Assembly (NCBI RefSeq): GCF_030269125.1
Contig: NZ_BSSM01000009.1
Coordinates: 124,001 to 188,000, forward strand
Length of the DNA stretch: 64,000 nucleotides
Origin: Streptomyces hygroscopicus subsp. hygroscopicus
GTDB taxonomy: Bacteria > Actinomycetota > Actinomycetes > Streptomycetales > Streptomycetaceae
Direction of reading: 5' to 3'
Made by a program: the position numbers and the translations under genes. Below, one piece after another: positions 8,177 through 17,625 of the stretch. The notes below the pieces were generated by a model, which saw only the letters and a list, made by a program, of their open reading frames with translations, made no database searches and was not told where the DNA came from. Position 1 is the stretch's first letter. The number at the start of each line of letters is the position of its first letter.

Positions 8177-9583
8177 ATGAGCAGCTCGGCGAGCAGTTTC
8201 GTGAACGGTGGCATCTCCTTCTGGTACGCGGACGACGGCATCCCGGTGGCCCGGGAGCCGCTGCCCGGGGACGCCACGGCCGACGTGGTGATCGTCGGCG
8301 GCGGGTACACCGGCCTGTGGACCGCCTACTACCTGAAGAAGGCCGCGCCCTTCCTGCGGATCACCGTCCTGGAGCAGAAGTTCTGCGGGTACGGCGCCTC
8401 CGGCCGCAACGGCGGCTGGCTCTACAACGGCGTCGCGGGCCGCGACCGCTACGCGAAGCTGCACGGTCGCGAGGCCGCGGTGCGGCTCCAGCAGGCGATG
8501 AACGACACCGTCGACGAGGTCATCGCGGTCGCCGCGGCGGAGGGCATCGACGCCGACGTGCACAAGGGCGGCGTCCTGGAGGTGGCCACGACCCCGGCGC
8601 AGCTGGCCCGGCTGAAGGCGTTCCACGAGCACGAGCTGTCGTACGGCGAGAAGGACCGGGAGCTGTACGGCGCCCGGGAGACGGCCGAGCGGATCCGGGT
8701 CGCGGACGCCGTCGGCTCCGCCTGGACCCCGCACGGCGCCCGGCTGAACCCGGTGAAGCTGGTGAAGGGCCTGGCGGCGACGGTCGAGGGGCTCGGCGTG
8801 GTGATCCACGAGATGACCCCGGTCACCGAGATCCGGCCCAAGCACGCCGTCACCCCCTACGGCACCGTCCGCGCCCCCTACGTGCTGCGCTGCACCGAGG
8901 GCTTCACCGCGTCCCTCAAGGGCCAGAAGCGGACCTGGCTGCCGATGAACTCCTCGATGATCGCCACCGAGCCGCTGACCGAGGCGCAGTGGGCGGCGAT
9001 CGGCTGGGACGGCCGGGAGACGCTCGGCGACATGGCGCACGCCTACATGTACGCGCAGCGCACCGCCGACGACCGGATCGCGCTGGGCGGGCGCGGGATG
9101 CCGTACCGCTTCGGCTCGCGCACGGACAACGACGGCCGCACCCAGCAGGCGACCGTCGAGGCGCTGCGGGACATCCTGGTGCGGTTCTTCCCGTCCCTGG
9201 CCGGTGCCCGGGTGACCCACGCCTGGTCCGGCGTGCTCGGCGTCCCCCGCGACTGGTGCGCCACCGTCACCCTCGACCGCTCCACGGGCCTCGGCTGGGC
9301 CGGCGGCTACGTCGGTTCCGGCGTGGCCACCACCAACCTCGCCGCCCGCACCCTGCGCGACCTCGTCCGGCAGGACTCCGGCCAGGCCGGCCGCACCGCA
9401 CTGACGGACCTCCCCTGGGTCGGCCACAAGGTCCGCAAGTGGGAGCCCGAACCCTTCCGCTGGCTCGGCGTCCACGGCATGTACGCCACGTACCACACGG
9501 CCGACCGGCGCGAACGCCGCCACCCGGGCACGGAGTCCTCGCGGCTGGCGAAGGCCGCGGACCGGGTGGCGGGGCGGGGCTGA
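8177..9583 (+). CDS. FAD-dependent oxidoreductase (DAO family, PuuB-like)
   Basis: A 468-aa flavoprotein. The N-terminal dinucleotide-binding motif is VVIVGGGYTGLWTAYYL (about residues 37-53), followed by GYGASGRNGGWLYNG, which binds FAD phosphates in glycine-oxidase/gamma-glutamylputrescine oxidase-like enzymes. A C-terminal FAD segment GWAGGYVGSGVATTNLA is also clear. It likely oxidises an amine or amino acid with O2, but the substrate cannot be read from sequence. It starts 10 bp after the rhomboid-like gene, so the two may be cotranscribed. Confidence 0.85.
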   Translation: MSSSASSFVNGGISFWYADDGIPVAREPLPGDATADVVIVGGGYTGLWTAYYLKKAAPFLRITVLEQKFCGYGASGRNGGWLYNGVAGRDRYAKLHGREAAVRLQQAMNDTVDEVIAVAAAEGIDADVHKGGVLEVATTPAQLARLKAFHEHELSYGEKDRELYGARETAERIRVADAVGSAWTPHGARLNPVKLVKGLAATVEGLGVVIHEMTPVTEIRPKHAVTPYGTVRAPYVLRCTEGFTASLKGQKRTWLPMNSSMIATEPLTEAQWAAIGWDGRETLGDMAHAYMYAQRTADDRIALGGRGMPYRFGSRTDNDGRTQQATVEALRDILVRFFPSLAGARVTHAWSGVLGVPRDWCATVTLDRSTGLGWAGGYVGSGVATTNLAARTLRDLVRQDSGQAGRTALTDLPWVGHKVRKWEPEPFRWLGVHGMYATYHTADRRERRHPGTESSRLAKAADRVAGRG

Positions 9584-9693
9584 GGCGTCGGCGCCCCGGT
9601 CGCGCGGCACCTGCCCGAGGCCCCGACGGGGAAGGCGCCACCGCGGCGAAGACCGACGTCCCGCTCGGCGGACGACGTCGGCGCGCCCCGGCC

Positions 9694-11187
9694 TCAGCCG
9701 ACCGACTCCCGCACCGCGGTCCCGGCCGGGGCGCCGTGTTCCGGGGCCGGGGCGGTCACCAGGAAGCCGGCGGTCAGGGCCGAGACGAGCATGATCGCGG
9801 CGGCCCAGGCGATGGCGACGGTGTAGCCGTGCACGACGCCGGCCTGGGCCACGCCGGGCCGGTGCGGGCGGCCGGCGATGTAGGCCGCGGTGCTGGTGGT
9901 GGCGATCGTGTTCAGGAGGGCCGTGCCGATGGAGCCGCCGACCTGCTGGGCGGAGTTGACGGTCGCGGAGGTGACCCCGGAGTCGCGCGGCGCGATCCCC
10001 GCCGTGGCCGTCGCGAACACCGGCATGAACGTCAGCCCCATGCCGAGCCCGAGGAGCAGCAGGGAGGGCAGGATCTCCCCGGCGTAGGAGGAGCGCACGG
10101 TGAGCCGGGTGAGCAGCAGCAGCCCGCTCGTCGCCAGCAGCATCCCCGGCACCAGCAGCCGCCGCGGCGGCACACGGGGCAGCAGTCGCGCCGAGATCTG
10201 CGTCGACCCGGTGACGATCGCGGCGGTCATCGGCAGGAACGCGAGACCCGTGCGGACCGGCGAGTACCCGAGGACGACCTGGAGGTAGTAGGTCATGAAC
10301 AGGAACAGCCCGAACATGCCGATCACCGCGAACGTCATCGTCAGGAAGCACCCCGCGCGATCCCGGTCGCGCAGGATGTGCAGCGGCAGCAGCGGGCTCG
10401 GCGCCCGTGCCTGCCACCACACGAACGCCCCGAGCAGCAGCACCCCGGCCGCGAACAGCGTGAGCACCAGCGGATCGGTCCAGCCCCGGGGCTGGGCCTC
10501 GCCGAAGCCGTAGACGATCGCGACCAGGCCGCCGCAGCCCAGCAGCGCGCCGGGCACGTCGAGGCTGACGTCCCCGTGTCCCGGCCGGTCGTGCAGCAGC
10601 GTGAAGGCGCCGAAGACGGCGAGCGCCGCGATGGGCACGTTGACGTACAGGCACCAGCGCCAGGTCAGGTACTCGGTGAGCACCCCGCCCACGATCAGCC
10701 CGATCGCCGAACCGCTGCCCGCCAGCGCGCCGTAGACCCCGAAGGCCTTGCCGCGCTCGCGCGGGTCGGTGAACGTCGTGGTCAGCAGGGACAGCGCGGA
10801 CGGCGCGAGCAGGGCCGCGAAGACCCCTTGCAGCGCTCGGGCGCCGAAGAGCATCCCCGGGCCGGTCGCGGCCCCGCCGAGCGCGGAGGCGGCCGCGAAG
10901 CCCGCCAGGCCGATCACGAAGGTGCGTTTTCGCCCCACGAGGTCGGCGACCCGGCCGCCCAGCAGGAGCAGGCCGCCGAAGGCGAGGGTGTACGCGGTGA
11001 TCACCCATTGCCGGCTGCCGTCGGACATGTGCAGGGCGCGCTGCGCGGAGGGGAGCGCGATGTTCACGATCGTGGCGTCCAGGACCACCATCAGCTGGGC
11101 CAGGGCGATGACGACCAGTCCCCACCAGCGGTGCGGGTCCGTGACCTCCGCGGCGGCCCGGGGCTCACCCGTTCGGCCGATGTTCAT
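9694..11187 (-). CDS. MFS drug exporter, DHA2 (14-TM) family
   Basis: A 497-aa transporter. It has the DHA2 signature VLDATIVNIALPSAQ in the first membrane segment, the loop motif GGRVADLVGRKRTF after the second, and GSAIGLIVGGVLTEY in the fifth, as in EmrB/QacA proton-driven exporters. Expected in the cytoplasmic membrane, exporting a small hydrophobic compound. It lies 68 bp downstream of a quinone oxidoreductase gene on the same strand and the two may be one unit. No TetR or MarR gene is adjacent. Confidence 0.9.
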   Translation of the reverse strand: MNIGRTGEPRAAAEVTDPHRWWGLVVIALAQLMVVLDATIVNIALPSAQRALHMSDGSRQWVITAYTLAFGGLLLLGGRVADLVGRKRTFVIGLAGFAAASALGGAATGPGMLFGARALQGVFAALLAPSALSLLTTTFTDPRERGKAFGVYGALAGSGSAIGLIVGGVLTEYLTWRWCLYVNVPIAALAVFGAFTLLHDRPGHGDVSLDVPGALLGCGGLVAIVYGFGEAQPRGWTDPLVLTLFAAGVLLLGAFVWWQARAPSPLLPLHILRDRDRAGCFLTMTFAVIGMFGLFLFMTYYLQVVLGYSPVRTGLAFLPMTAAIVTGSTQISARLLPRVPPRRLLVPGMLLATSGLLLLTRLTVRSSYAGEILPSLLLLGLGMGLTFMPVFATATAGIAPRDSGVTSATVNSAQQVGGSIGTALLNTIATTSTAAYIAGRPHRPGVAQAGVVHGYTVAIAWAAAIMLVSALTAGFLVTAPAPEHGAPAGTAVRESVG

Positions 11188-11255
11188 CTGGCCAGAACAC
11201 CATGGATCGGGAGGTGTCGCATCTGGGTGCTTCCACCCCTTTTCTCAGGGATTTC

Positions 11256-12227
11256 TCAGGGTTCCAGCACCACCTTCCCCACGGTGCCGCGGTTCTCCAG
11301 TGCCCGGTGCGCGGCGGCGGCCCGCGCGAGCGGGAAGCGGGTGACGGCGGGCCGCAGCCGGCCGCGCGCGGCCTCCGCGAGCGCCCGCTCCTCCAGTGCC
11401 CGCAGGCCCCCGCCGCGCCGCGTCAGCCCCGGTCCGAGCACGGACTCGGAGACCCCGGCCACGGCGTACCCGCGGCCCTCGCCGATCCCCTCCGCCGACC
11501 AGCCGAAGACGAGGTGGCGCCCGCCCGGCCCGAGCAGCGCCACGGCGTCCCGGGCGACGGCGCCGCCCACCCCGTCGTAGACGATCGTCGCGGCCCGCCC
11601 GCCGAGCCCGGCGCGGACCTCGGCGGCCCAGCCGGGCGCGGTGTAGTCGACGGCGAGGTCCGCGCCGTTCGCCCGTACCCGCTCCGTCTTCGCCTCCCCG
11701 CCGGCGAGCCCGACCACGGTCGCCCCCGCGGTCGCGGCGTACTGCACGAGCAGTGTCCCGATGCCGCCCGCGGCCGCCGGTACGACCACCACGTCGTCCG
11801 GGCCCGGCTCGGCGAACCCCGTGACGCCGAGGGCCGTGCGGCCGGTGCCGATCATGGCGACGGCCGCCGCGAAGCTCAGCGGCCCGGGGATCTCGTGCAG
11901 CCGCTCGGCGCCGGTGACGGCGAGTTCGGCGTATCCGCCGGACGCGAGGCCCAGGTGGGCGACCACACGCCGCCCGAGCCACGCCTCGGCCACCCCGTCG
12001 CCGACCGCGTCCACCACGCCGGCGACCTCGCGGCCGGGCACGGTGGGCAGGGCGGGCGGCGCGGGCAGCGGGCCGCGGTGCCCGGCGCGGAGGGCCGCGT
12101 CGAGCAGGTGCACCCCGGCCGCGGCGACCGCGATCCGCACCTGCCCGGGGCCCGGGACGGGGTCCTCGGCTTCCTCGTAGGCCAGGTTCTCGGCCGGACC
12201 GAAGGCGTACAGGCGTACGGCGTGCAT
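11256..12227 (-). CDS. zinc-less NAD(P)H quinone oxidoreductase (MDR family)
   Basis: A 323-aa medium-chain reductase. The ATG at 12227 (MHAVRLYAFGPAENL) was preferred to an in-frame codon 39 nt upstream because family members begin here. GroES-like N-terminal domain: VPGREVAGVVDAVG. Rossmann motif: AAAGGIGTLLVQYAA. The catalytic zinc ligands of alcohol dehydrogenases are absent, as in the QOR branch. It likely reduces quinones or enones with NADPH. The C-terminus ends GTVGKVVLEP. Transcribed toward the MFS exporter gene. Confidence 0.88.
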   Translation of the reverse strand: MHAVRLYAFGPAENLAYEEAEDPVPGPGQVRIAVAAAGVHLLDAALRAGHRGPLPAPPALPTVPGREVAGVVDAVGDGVAEAWLGRRVVAHLGLASGGYAELAVTGAERLHEIPGPLSFAAAVAMIGTGRTALGVTGFAEPGPDDVVVVPAAAGGIGTLLVQYAATAGATVVGLAGGEAKTERVRANGADLAVDYTAPGWAAEVRAGLGGRAATIVYDGVGGAVARDAVALLGPGGRHLVFGWSAEGIGEGRGYAVAGVSESVLGPGLTRRGGGLRALEERALAEAARGRLRPAVTRFPLARAAAAHRALENRGTVGKVVLEP

Positions 12228-12340
12228 GGGCGGCCCCCGGATGGACGGCTGTGTCGGTCGGCCCACTCTCCGACCTCAAGCGTGCTTGAGGTCAAGGGCG
12301 CCGGGGGCGATTGTCAGTGGCGGCGTGCAGCATGGGCCCC

Positions 12341-13018
12341 ATGGCGAGGAGAACGACCGGCGGGAGCCGGGTGGGACGGGGCGCACGGCGGCCGGAGCTG
12401 CGGCTGCCGCCGCCCGCGCCGTGGGACGGCGGGGGACTGGAGCCCGACGGCGACTACGACGGGCTGGAGTTCCGGGACGCGGACCTGGCGGGACAGGACG
12501 CGGCCGGCGCCCGGTTCATGGACTGCGCGCTGCGGGGCTGCGCGGTCGACGGGACACGGCTGCGCCACGCCCGCGTCCTCGACTCCGCGCTCGCCGGCCT
12601 GCGCGGGGTCGGCACCGACCTCTCCGAGGCCACCCTGCGCGACGTCGAACTGACCGATCCGCGCCTCGGCGGCACCCAGCTGCACGGCGCGGTGCTGGAG
12701 CGGGTCGTCGTGCGCGGCGGCAAGATCGACTTCCTGAACCTGCGCATGGCCCGACTGCGGGACGTGGTCTTCGAGTCCTGCGTCCTGGTCGAACCGGACT
12801 TCGGGAGCGCCCGCCTGGAGCGGGTGGAGTTCGTGGACTGCGCGCTGAGGGGGGCGGACCTCACCGGGGCCACGCTGAAGGACGTCGATCTGCGCGGTGC
12901 CGCGCCGCTGGAGATCACCCGGGGCCTCGACCGGCTGTCCGGCGCGGTGATCGGGGCGGCCCAGCTGCTGGACCTGGCACCGGCGTTGGCGGCGGCGCTC
13001 GGGATACGCGTGGAGTAG
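12341..13018 (+). CDS. pentapeptide repeat protein
   Basis: About 225 aa, built from A(D/N)LxX-type pentapeptides: LEFRDADLAGQDAAGARFMDCALRGC, then DLSEATLRDVEL, LHGAVLERVVV, ADLTGATLKDVDL. Such repeats fold as a right-handed quadrilateral beta-helix. Known members include DNA mimics that protect gyrase, but this protein has no recognised effector motif. The start is uncertain: ATG 12341 (MARRTTGG) is used; ATG 12332 and TTG 12311 are in frame. No convincing ribosome binding site is seen for any of them. Confidence 0.8.
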   Translation: MARRTTGGSRVGRGARRPELRLPPPAPWDGGGLEPDGDYDGLEFRDADLAGQDAAGARFMDCALRGCAVDGTRLRHARVLDSALAGLRGVGTDLSEATLRDVELTDPRLGGTQLHGAVLERVVVRGGKIDFLNLRMARLRDVVFESCVLVEPDFGSARLERVEFVDCALRGADLTGATLKDVDLRGAAPLEITRGLDRLSGAVIGAAQLLDLAPALAAALGIRVE

Positions 13019-13036
13019 GGAGCTGGGGGTCAGGGC

Positions 13037-13537
13037 CTAGGAGACACGGGGGAAGCGGGCCTGGAGGGTCCAGATCGCCGGGTTCTCGCCCAGCTCCTCA
13101 TGGAGGTCGACGAGGTCGGCGACCAGGTCCTGGAGGAAGTCCCGTGCCTCCCGGCGCAGTTCGGCATGGGAGAAGGCGAGCGGGGCCTCGTCCGACGGCT
13201 GCCAGTCGGCGGTGATGTCGACCCAGCCGAAGCGGCGCTCGAAGAGCATCCGGTCACTGGACTCGGTGAAGTCCAGCTCCGCCCGCTGCGGACGGGCGGC
13301 GCGGGAGCCCATCGGGTCCCGGTCGAGCAGCTCCACGATGTCGCACAGCGCCCACGCGAAGTCCAGCACCGGCACCCATCCCCAGGCCGTGGACAGCTCC
13401 CGGTCCGTCTTCGTGTCCGCGAGGTACACGTCCCCGCAGAACAGGTCGTGCCGCAGCGCGCGGACGTCCGCGCGGCGGTAGTCGGTCTGCGGGGGGTCCG
13501 GGAACCGGTTGGAGAGGGCGTAGCCGATGTCGAGCAC
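13037..13537 (-). CDS. conserved hypothetical protein
   Basis: A 166-aa soluble acidic protein with GTG start at 13537. I do not recognise a named domain. Visible segments include DVYLADTKTDRELSTAWGWVPVLDFAWALCDIV and a C-terminal helical part (LREARDFLQDLVADLVDLHEELGENP with minor changes). Codon use matches the neighbours. It converges on the pentapeptide gene (18 bp apart) and diverges from the M1 peptidase. No function is proposed. Confidence 0.65.
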   Translation of the reverse strand: MLDIGYALSNRFPDPPQTDYRRADVRALRHDLFCGDVYLADTKTDRELSTAWGWVPVLDFAWALCDIVELLDRDPMGSRAARPQRAELDFTESSDRMLFERRFGWVDITADWQPSDEAPLAFSHAELRREARDFLQDLVADLVDLHEELGENPAIWTLQARFPRVS

Positions 13538-13609
13538 CTGACGATGGTGTCATGGCGCCGCGCGGGAGCCGCCGCCCGCTCCGATCCGCCTCCGCCTAAG
13601 ATCGCTGAC

Positions 13610-15001
13610 ATGTCCAGATCCGTACGCTTGGTGCCGGCCGTCGCATCGGCGTTGGCACTCGCGCTCACCGGTACCGGGTGCGGGGGCGGGGTGCACGGCA
13701 CGCCGGGTGGCGCGGGCCTGCGCGACCCGTACTTCCCGAAGGCGGGCAACGGCGGGTACGACGTCGGCCACTACGCCCTCACCCTGGACTACACCCCGGC
13801 CACCCGACGCCTCACCGGTACGGCGGTCATCACGGCCCGCGCGACCAAGGACCTGTCCGCGTTCGACCTGGACCTCGCCGGGCTGCACGTGGACTCGGTC
13901 GGCGTCGACGGCCGGGACGCCCGCTACAACCGGGCCGGACAAGAACTCACCGTCCGGCCGCACGACGACCTGCGCGAGGGCCGGACCTTCCGCACGACGG
14001 TCCGCTACTCCGGCGTCCCGAGGACCCTCACCGATCCCGACGGCTCCGCGGAGGGCTGGCTGACCACGGCCGACGGCGCGCTCGGCCTCGGCGAGCCGGT
14101 CGGGTCCATGGCGTGGTTCCCCGGCAACCACCACCCGTCCGACAAGGCGTCGTACGACATCGCCATCACCGTCCCGCAGGGCCTCCAGGCCGTCTCCAAC
14201 GGGGAACCGGTCGGCCGGTCCACCCGGGGCGGCCGCACGACGTACCGCTGGCACACCGCCCAGCCCATGGCCGACTACCTCGCCATGGTCGCCATCGGAC
14301 ACTTCGACATCACCCGGTCCAAGGGCCCCGGCGGGCTGCCCGTCCTCACCGCGGTCGACCCCACGCAGGCAGAGGCGAGCGCGGGGGTCCTCGCGAGGCT
14401 GCCCGAGGTCGTCAAGTGGGAGGAGGACACCTTCGGGCCGTATCCCTTCTCCTCCGTCGGCGCCGTCATCGACCGCCCGGACGACGCCGGTTACGCGCTG
14501 GAGACCCAGAACCGCCCGGTCTTCCCCGGCGCCCCCGAACTCGGCACGCTCGTCCACGAACTCGCCCACCAGTGGTACGGCGACAGCGTCACCCCCAAGT
14601 CCTGGCGGGACATGTGGCTCAACGAGGGCTTCGCCACGTACGCCCAGTGGCTGTGGGACGAGGACCACGGCGGCGACACGGCCGAGCAGACCTTCCTGTC
14701 CTTCTACCACGCCCACGACGACGCCCTGTGGGCCTTCCCCCCGGCGACCCCCTCGAACGCCGCCCACATCTCCGCGTCCCCGGTCTACGAACGCGGCGCG
14801 ATGGTCCTCCACAAGATCCGCCGGAAGGTGGGCGACGAGGCATTCTTCGCCCTCCTGCGCGCCTGGCCGGCCTCCCACCGCTACGGCAACGCGAGCACCG
14901 CCGACTTCACGGCATGGGTGCAACGGCGCTTCCCCGGCAAGGACTTCGGCGAGATCTGGAAGGACTGGCTCTACGGAGACGGCAGACCGGCGCACCCGTG
15001 A
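13610..15001 (+). CDS. secreted M1-family metallopeptidase
   Basis: A 463-aa gluzincin aminopeptidase homologue. The zinc site is HELAHQWYGD (about residue 317), with the downstream glutamate in WLNEGFATY, both diagnostic of M1. The ATG at 13610 gives a signal sequence (MSRSVRLVPAVASALALALTG) ending in GTGCGGG, which may be a divergent lipobox. The N-terminal beta-domain (YDVGHYALTLDYTPATRRLTGTAVI) is complete; the protein is shorter than PepN-type enzymes because it lacks the long C-terminal helical domain. Expected outside the membrane, trimming peptides. Confidence 0.92.
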   Translation: MSRSVRLVPAVASALALALTGTGCGGGVHGTPGGAGLRDPYFPKAGNGGYDVGHYALTLDYTPATRRLTGTAVITARATKDLSAFDLDLAGLHVDSVGVDGRDARYNRAGQELTVRPHDDLREGRTFRTTVRYSGVPRTLTDPDGSAEGWLTTADGALGLGEPVGSMAWFPGNHHPSDKASYDIAITVPQGLQAVSNGEPVGRSTRGGRTTYRWHTAQPMADYLAMVAIGHFDITRSKGPGGLPVLTAVDPTQAEASAGVLARLPEVVKWEEDTFGPYPFSSVGAVIDRPDDAGYALETQNRPVFPGAPELGTLVHELAHQWYGDSVTPKSWRDMWLNEGFATYAQWLWDEDHGGDTAEQTFLSFYHAHDDALWAFPPATPSNAAHISASPVYERGAMVLHKIRRKVGDEAFFALLRAWPASHRYGNASTADFTAWVQRRFPGKDFGEIWKDWLYGDGRPAHP

Positions 15002-15027
15002 ACCGGAGCCCCGCCGAGGACCCGGCC

Positions 15028-15061
15028 CCGCCCTTCCCCGGTGTCCGCAGGGGAAGGGCGG
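15028..15061. terminator. bidirectional terminator between M1 peptidase and terD
   Basis: Perfect 12-bp stem (15028-15039, CCGCCCTTCCCC, with 15050-15061) and a 10-nt loop, between convergent genes. Confidence 0.75.
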
Positions 15062-15074
15062 CGACGGCGGTTCG

Positions 15075-15650
15075 TCAGACGTTGACGCCGAAGTCCTGGG
15101 CGATGCCGACCAGACCCGAGGCGTAGCCCTGGCCGACGGCGCGGAACTTCCACTCCGCGCCGTTGCGGTACAGCTCGCCGAAGACCATGGCCGTCTCGGT
15201 GGCGGCGTCCTCGGAGAGGTCGTAGCGGGCGATCTCCGCGCCGCCCGCCTGGTTGACGATGCGGATGTAGGCGTTGCGCACCTGGCCGAAGTTCTGGCCG
15301 CGGTTCTCCGCGTCGTAGATGGAGACCGGGAAGACGATCTTGTCGATGTCGGCCGGGAGGCCGGCCAGGTTGACGTTGATCGCCTCGTCGTCGCCCGCGC
15401 CCTCGCCCGTGCGGTTGTCGCCGGTGTGCACGATGGTGCTGTCCGGGGTCTGCTTGTTGTTGAAGAAGACGAAGTGGGCGTCCGAGAAGACCTTGCCCTG
15501 CGCGTTGACCGCGATGGCGGAGGCGTCCAGGTCGAAGTCCGTGCCCGTGGTGGTGCGGACGTCCCAGCCGAGGCCCACGGTGACGGCCGCCAGGCCCGGA
15601 GCCTCCTTGGAGAGCGAGACGTTGCCACCCTTGGACAGGCTTACAGCCAT
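15075..15650 (-). CDS. terD: TerD-family stress/tellurium resistance protein
   Basis: A 191-aa TerD-domain protein: MAVSLSKGGNVSLSKEAP, GLGWDVRTTTGTDFDLDAS, then the acidic Ca2+-binding loops TGEGAGDDEAINVNL. Length and sequence are typical of streptomycete TerD paralogues, which bind calcium and contribute to stress and development; direct tellurite resistance is not implied. The ATG at 15650 follows GGAAGGGACTCCCAAC. It stands alone, without terB/C/Z neighbours. Confidence 0.95.
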   Translation of the reverse strand: MAVSLSKGGNVSLSKEAPGLAAVTVGLGWDVRTTTGTDFDLDASAIAVNAQGKVFSDAHFVFFNNKQTPDSTIVHTGDNRTGEGAGDDEAINVNLAGLPADIDKIVFPVSIYDAENRGQNFGQVRNAYIRIVNQAGGAEIARYDLSEDAATETAMVFGELYRNGAEWKFRAVGQGYASGLVGIAQDFGVNV

Positions 15651-15853
15651 GTTGGGAGTCCCTTCCTAGTGTTCGCTGTGCGTGCCGACGAAGCTACCGT
15701 CACCCGGGACAACGACGAGGGGGGTCCCTGTGGTTCCGCGCCCCTTTACCTTTTTTACCGACGCCTCCTCACCGATGCCTCATCCCGACGGCTTCCCGGC
15801 GGCTTCCCGCCGATCCGGAAATCCAGGTGACGCGACCGCCCGGGGCCGGGAAC

Positions 15854-16291
15854 ATGGAAGACATGTCCGGTCCTCACGTCATCCGCGGCTCCGTCTCCCT
15901 TCCCGAGGCCGAGCTGATGTGGCGTTTCTCCAGATCGTCGGGGCCCGGCGGGCAGCATGTGAACACCAGTGACTCCCAGGTGGAGCTGCGCTTCGACCTC
16001 GCGGCCACCGAGGCGCTGCCGCCGGTGTGGAAGGAGCGGGCCCTGGAGCGGCTGGCCGGCCGGCTCGTCGACGGGGTGGTGACCGTACGGGCGTCCGAGC
16101 ACCGCTCCCAGTGGCGCAACCGCGAGGCCGCCGCCGTACGCCTCGCGGCCCTCCTCGCGGAGGCCAGCGCACCCCCGCCCAAGCCCCGCAAGCCCACCCG
16201 GATACCGCGTGGCATCAACGAGCGCCGGCTGCGGGAGAAGAAACAGCGCGCCGAGACCAAGCGGGGGCGCACGGGGCGGGACTGGGGCTAG
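15854..16291 (+). CDS. arfB: ArfB-type ribosome rescue factor (GGQ peptidyl-tRNA hydrolase)
   Basis: About 145 aa. The release-factor catalytic motif GPGGQHVNTSDSQVELRF is complete and lies near residue 33. A basic C-terminal tail (KPRKPTRIPRGINERRLREKKQRAETKRGR split by the domain end) is what ArfB/YaeJ inserts into the empty mRNA channel of stalled ribosomes. No stop-codon recognition domain is present. It should free peptides from non-stop ribosomes. ATG 15854 is used; ATG 15863 is equally possible. Confidence 0.9.
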   Translation: MEDMSGPHVIRGSVSLPEAELMWRFSRSSGPGGQHVNTSDSQVELRFDLAATEALPPVWKERALERLAGRLVDGVVTVRASEHRSQWRNREAAAVRLAALLAEASAPPPKPRKPTRIPRGINERRLREKKQRAETKRGRTGRDWG

Positions 16292-16320
16292 CGGACCGCC
16301 ACGCCCCCGCACCCGCCGGT

Positions 16321-16782
16321 TCACCCCAGCCCCAGCACCCCCACCGTCTGCCCCCCACTCGTCTCCCCGTTCTTCCTGAACCCCAGCCGGAGATAGAAGT
16401 CCTCGGGGCCGTCCGCCCCCGGGTGCCAGGTGACATACAGCTCGGAGCCGCCCCGGCGACGGATCTCCGAGCCGACGGCGGCGACCGCGAAGCGTCCGTA
16501 TCCCCGTCCCTGCTCGCCCGCCGCGATGTTCAGCCGCCACAGCCCCGACCGGCGCACGCTCCCGTCGCCGTACCAGTCGATGTCGAGGAAGGCCATGAGG
16601 AACCCGACCGGCCGTGAGCCGTCGAGGATCAGCCGGGGCCAGGCCACACCCGCGGGGTGGACGTACGCCTCGGCCAGCGACCGTTCCACCGGCTCGACCG
16701 CGTGTTCCTGGTCGGGCCGGACGCGGATGCCGACGGCCGCCTCGAAGGTGCGGGGCGTGATCTCTTCCAGGTGCGGTGTCAT
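16321..16782 (-). CDS. GNAT family N-acetyltransferase
   Basis: A 153-aa acetyltransferase. The acetyl-CoA pyrophosphate loop is visible as AGEQGRGYGRFAVAAV (about residues 88-104), followed by the C-terminal YLRLGFRKNGE segment common to GNATs. The substrate is unknown. The gene converges on arfB with about 30 bp between stops and is transcribed in the same direction as the flavin reductase gene 54 bp upstream. Confidence 0.88.
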   Translation of the reverse strand: MTPHLEEITPRTFEAAVGIRVRPDQEHAVEPVERSLAEAYVHPAGVAWPRLILDGSRPVGFLMAFLDIDWYGDGSVRRSGLWRLNIAAGEQGRGYGRFAVAAVGSEIRRRGGSELYVTWHPGADGPEDFYLRLGFRKNGETSGGQTVGVLGLG

Positions 16783-16836
16783 CCGCGCACCCTAGGCGGT
16801 GATTTCGGTCCGCCACCACGGAAATACGAGGGAGGC

Positions 16837-17355
16837 TCAGCCCAACTGCCGGTACCGGCCCCGGAAATACATCAGCGGCCCGCCCTCCGCGCTCGGCACC
16901 CGGGCCGTCAGCACCCGGCCGATGACGAGCGTGTGGTCCCCCGCCGCCACCCGCTGCTCGGTCCGGCACTCCAGCGTCGCGAGCGCGCCGCCGACCAGCG
17001 GGGCGTTCGTGACCTCGCCGCGGGCGTACGCGATGTCCTCGAACAGGAGCCGGTCGCTGATGCGGCCCTTCATGGCGAAGCGCCCCGCGACGTGCCGCTG
17101 GCTCTCGGCGAGCACCGACACCGCCCACAGCGGCTGTTCGGCGAGCAGGTCGTCCATGCGCGAGCCGTTCCGCAGGCTGACCAGCACCAGCGGCGGGTCC
17201 AGGGAGACCGACATGAAGGCCGTCGCGGTCATGCCGACGTCCTCCACGCCCGGCGCGTCCGGGTCGTCCGGGACGAGCGGCGGTTCCTGCGCGGTGACCA
17301 GGACCACACCGGAGGACAGGCGGGACATCGCGGCCCGGAACTCGTCGTTGCTCAC
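16837..17355 (-). CDS. flavin reductase (RutF/HpaC-like) domain protein
   Basis: About 172 aa with GTG start at 17355 (MSNDEFRAAMSRLSSGVVLVTA); an in-frame GTG at 17439 would add 28 poorly conserved residues. The FMN-binding segments are TAFMSVSLDPPLVLVSLRNGS and the C-terminal GDHTLVIGRV. These enzymes use NAD(P)H to supply reduced flavin to a two-component monooxygenase; none is adjacent, so the partner is unknown. The family assignment is firm, the start less so. Confidence 0.85.
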   Translation of the reverse strand: MSNDEFRAAMSRLSSGVVLVTAQEPPLVPDDPDAPGVEDVGMTATAFMSVSLDPPLVLVSLRNGSRMDDLLAEQPLWAVSVLAESQRHVAGRFAMKGRISDRLLFEDIAYARGEVTNAPLVGGALATLECRTEQRVAAGDHTLVIGRVLTARVPSAEGGPLMYFRGRYRQLG

Positions 17356-17568
17356 CCCCTCAGCATGCCCGGAAGCGGCGGGGGCGGTGGGGGAAGGCGT
17401 CTTCAGCACGCCGGAAACGCTAGTCTGCGCCCTGTGCACCCCGCATCGGGCCTCCGCCCGAGCCGGGTCCTAGGACCAGCGGCGGACAGCGGTGCGCGCA
17501 ACGGTGGCCCCGGCATGCGGTGAACGCCGGGAAAACGCGGAATCTCCGCCCAATTGTTCACGTTTTGC

Positions 17569-17584
17569 TGTGACTTGAGTCACA
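17569..17584. promoter_or_regulatory. CRP-type / BldD-like palindromic operator upstream of cdgB
   Basis: TGTGACTTGAGTCACA matches the E. coli CRP half-site arrangement TGTGA-N6-TCACA exactly. It also fits GTG-N6-GNCAC reported for streptomycete Crp and the older BldD half-site description AGTGA...TCACC closely. It lies 138 bp upstream of the chosen start. cdgB is a known BldD target in S. coelicolor; which regulator binds here is inference. Confidence 0.55.
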
Positions 17585-17625
17585 AGGGGCCTGAATTGTT
17601 GACCCTGTGTACCGGGTGGGCAGCG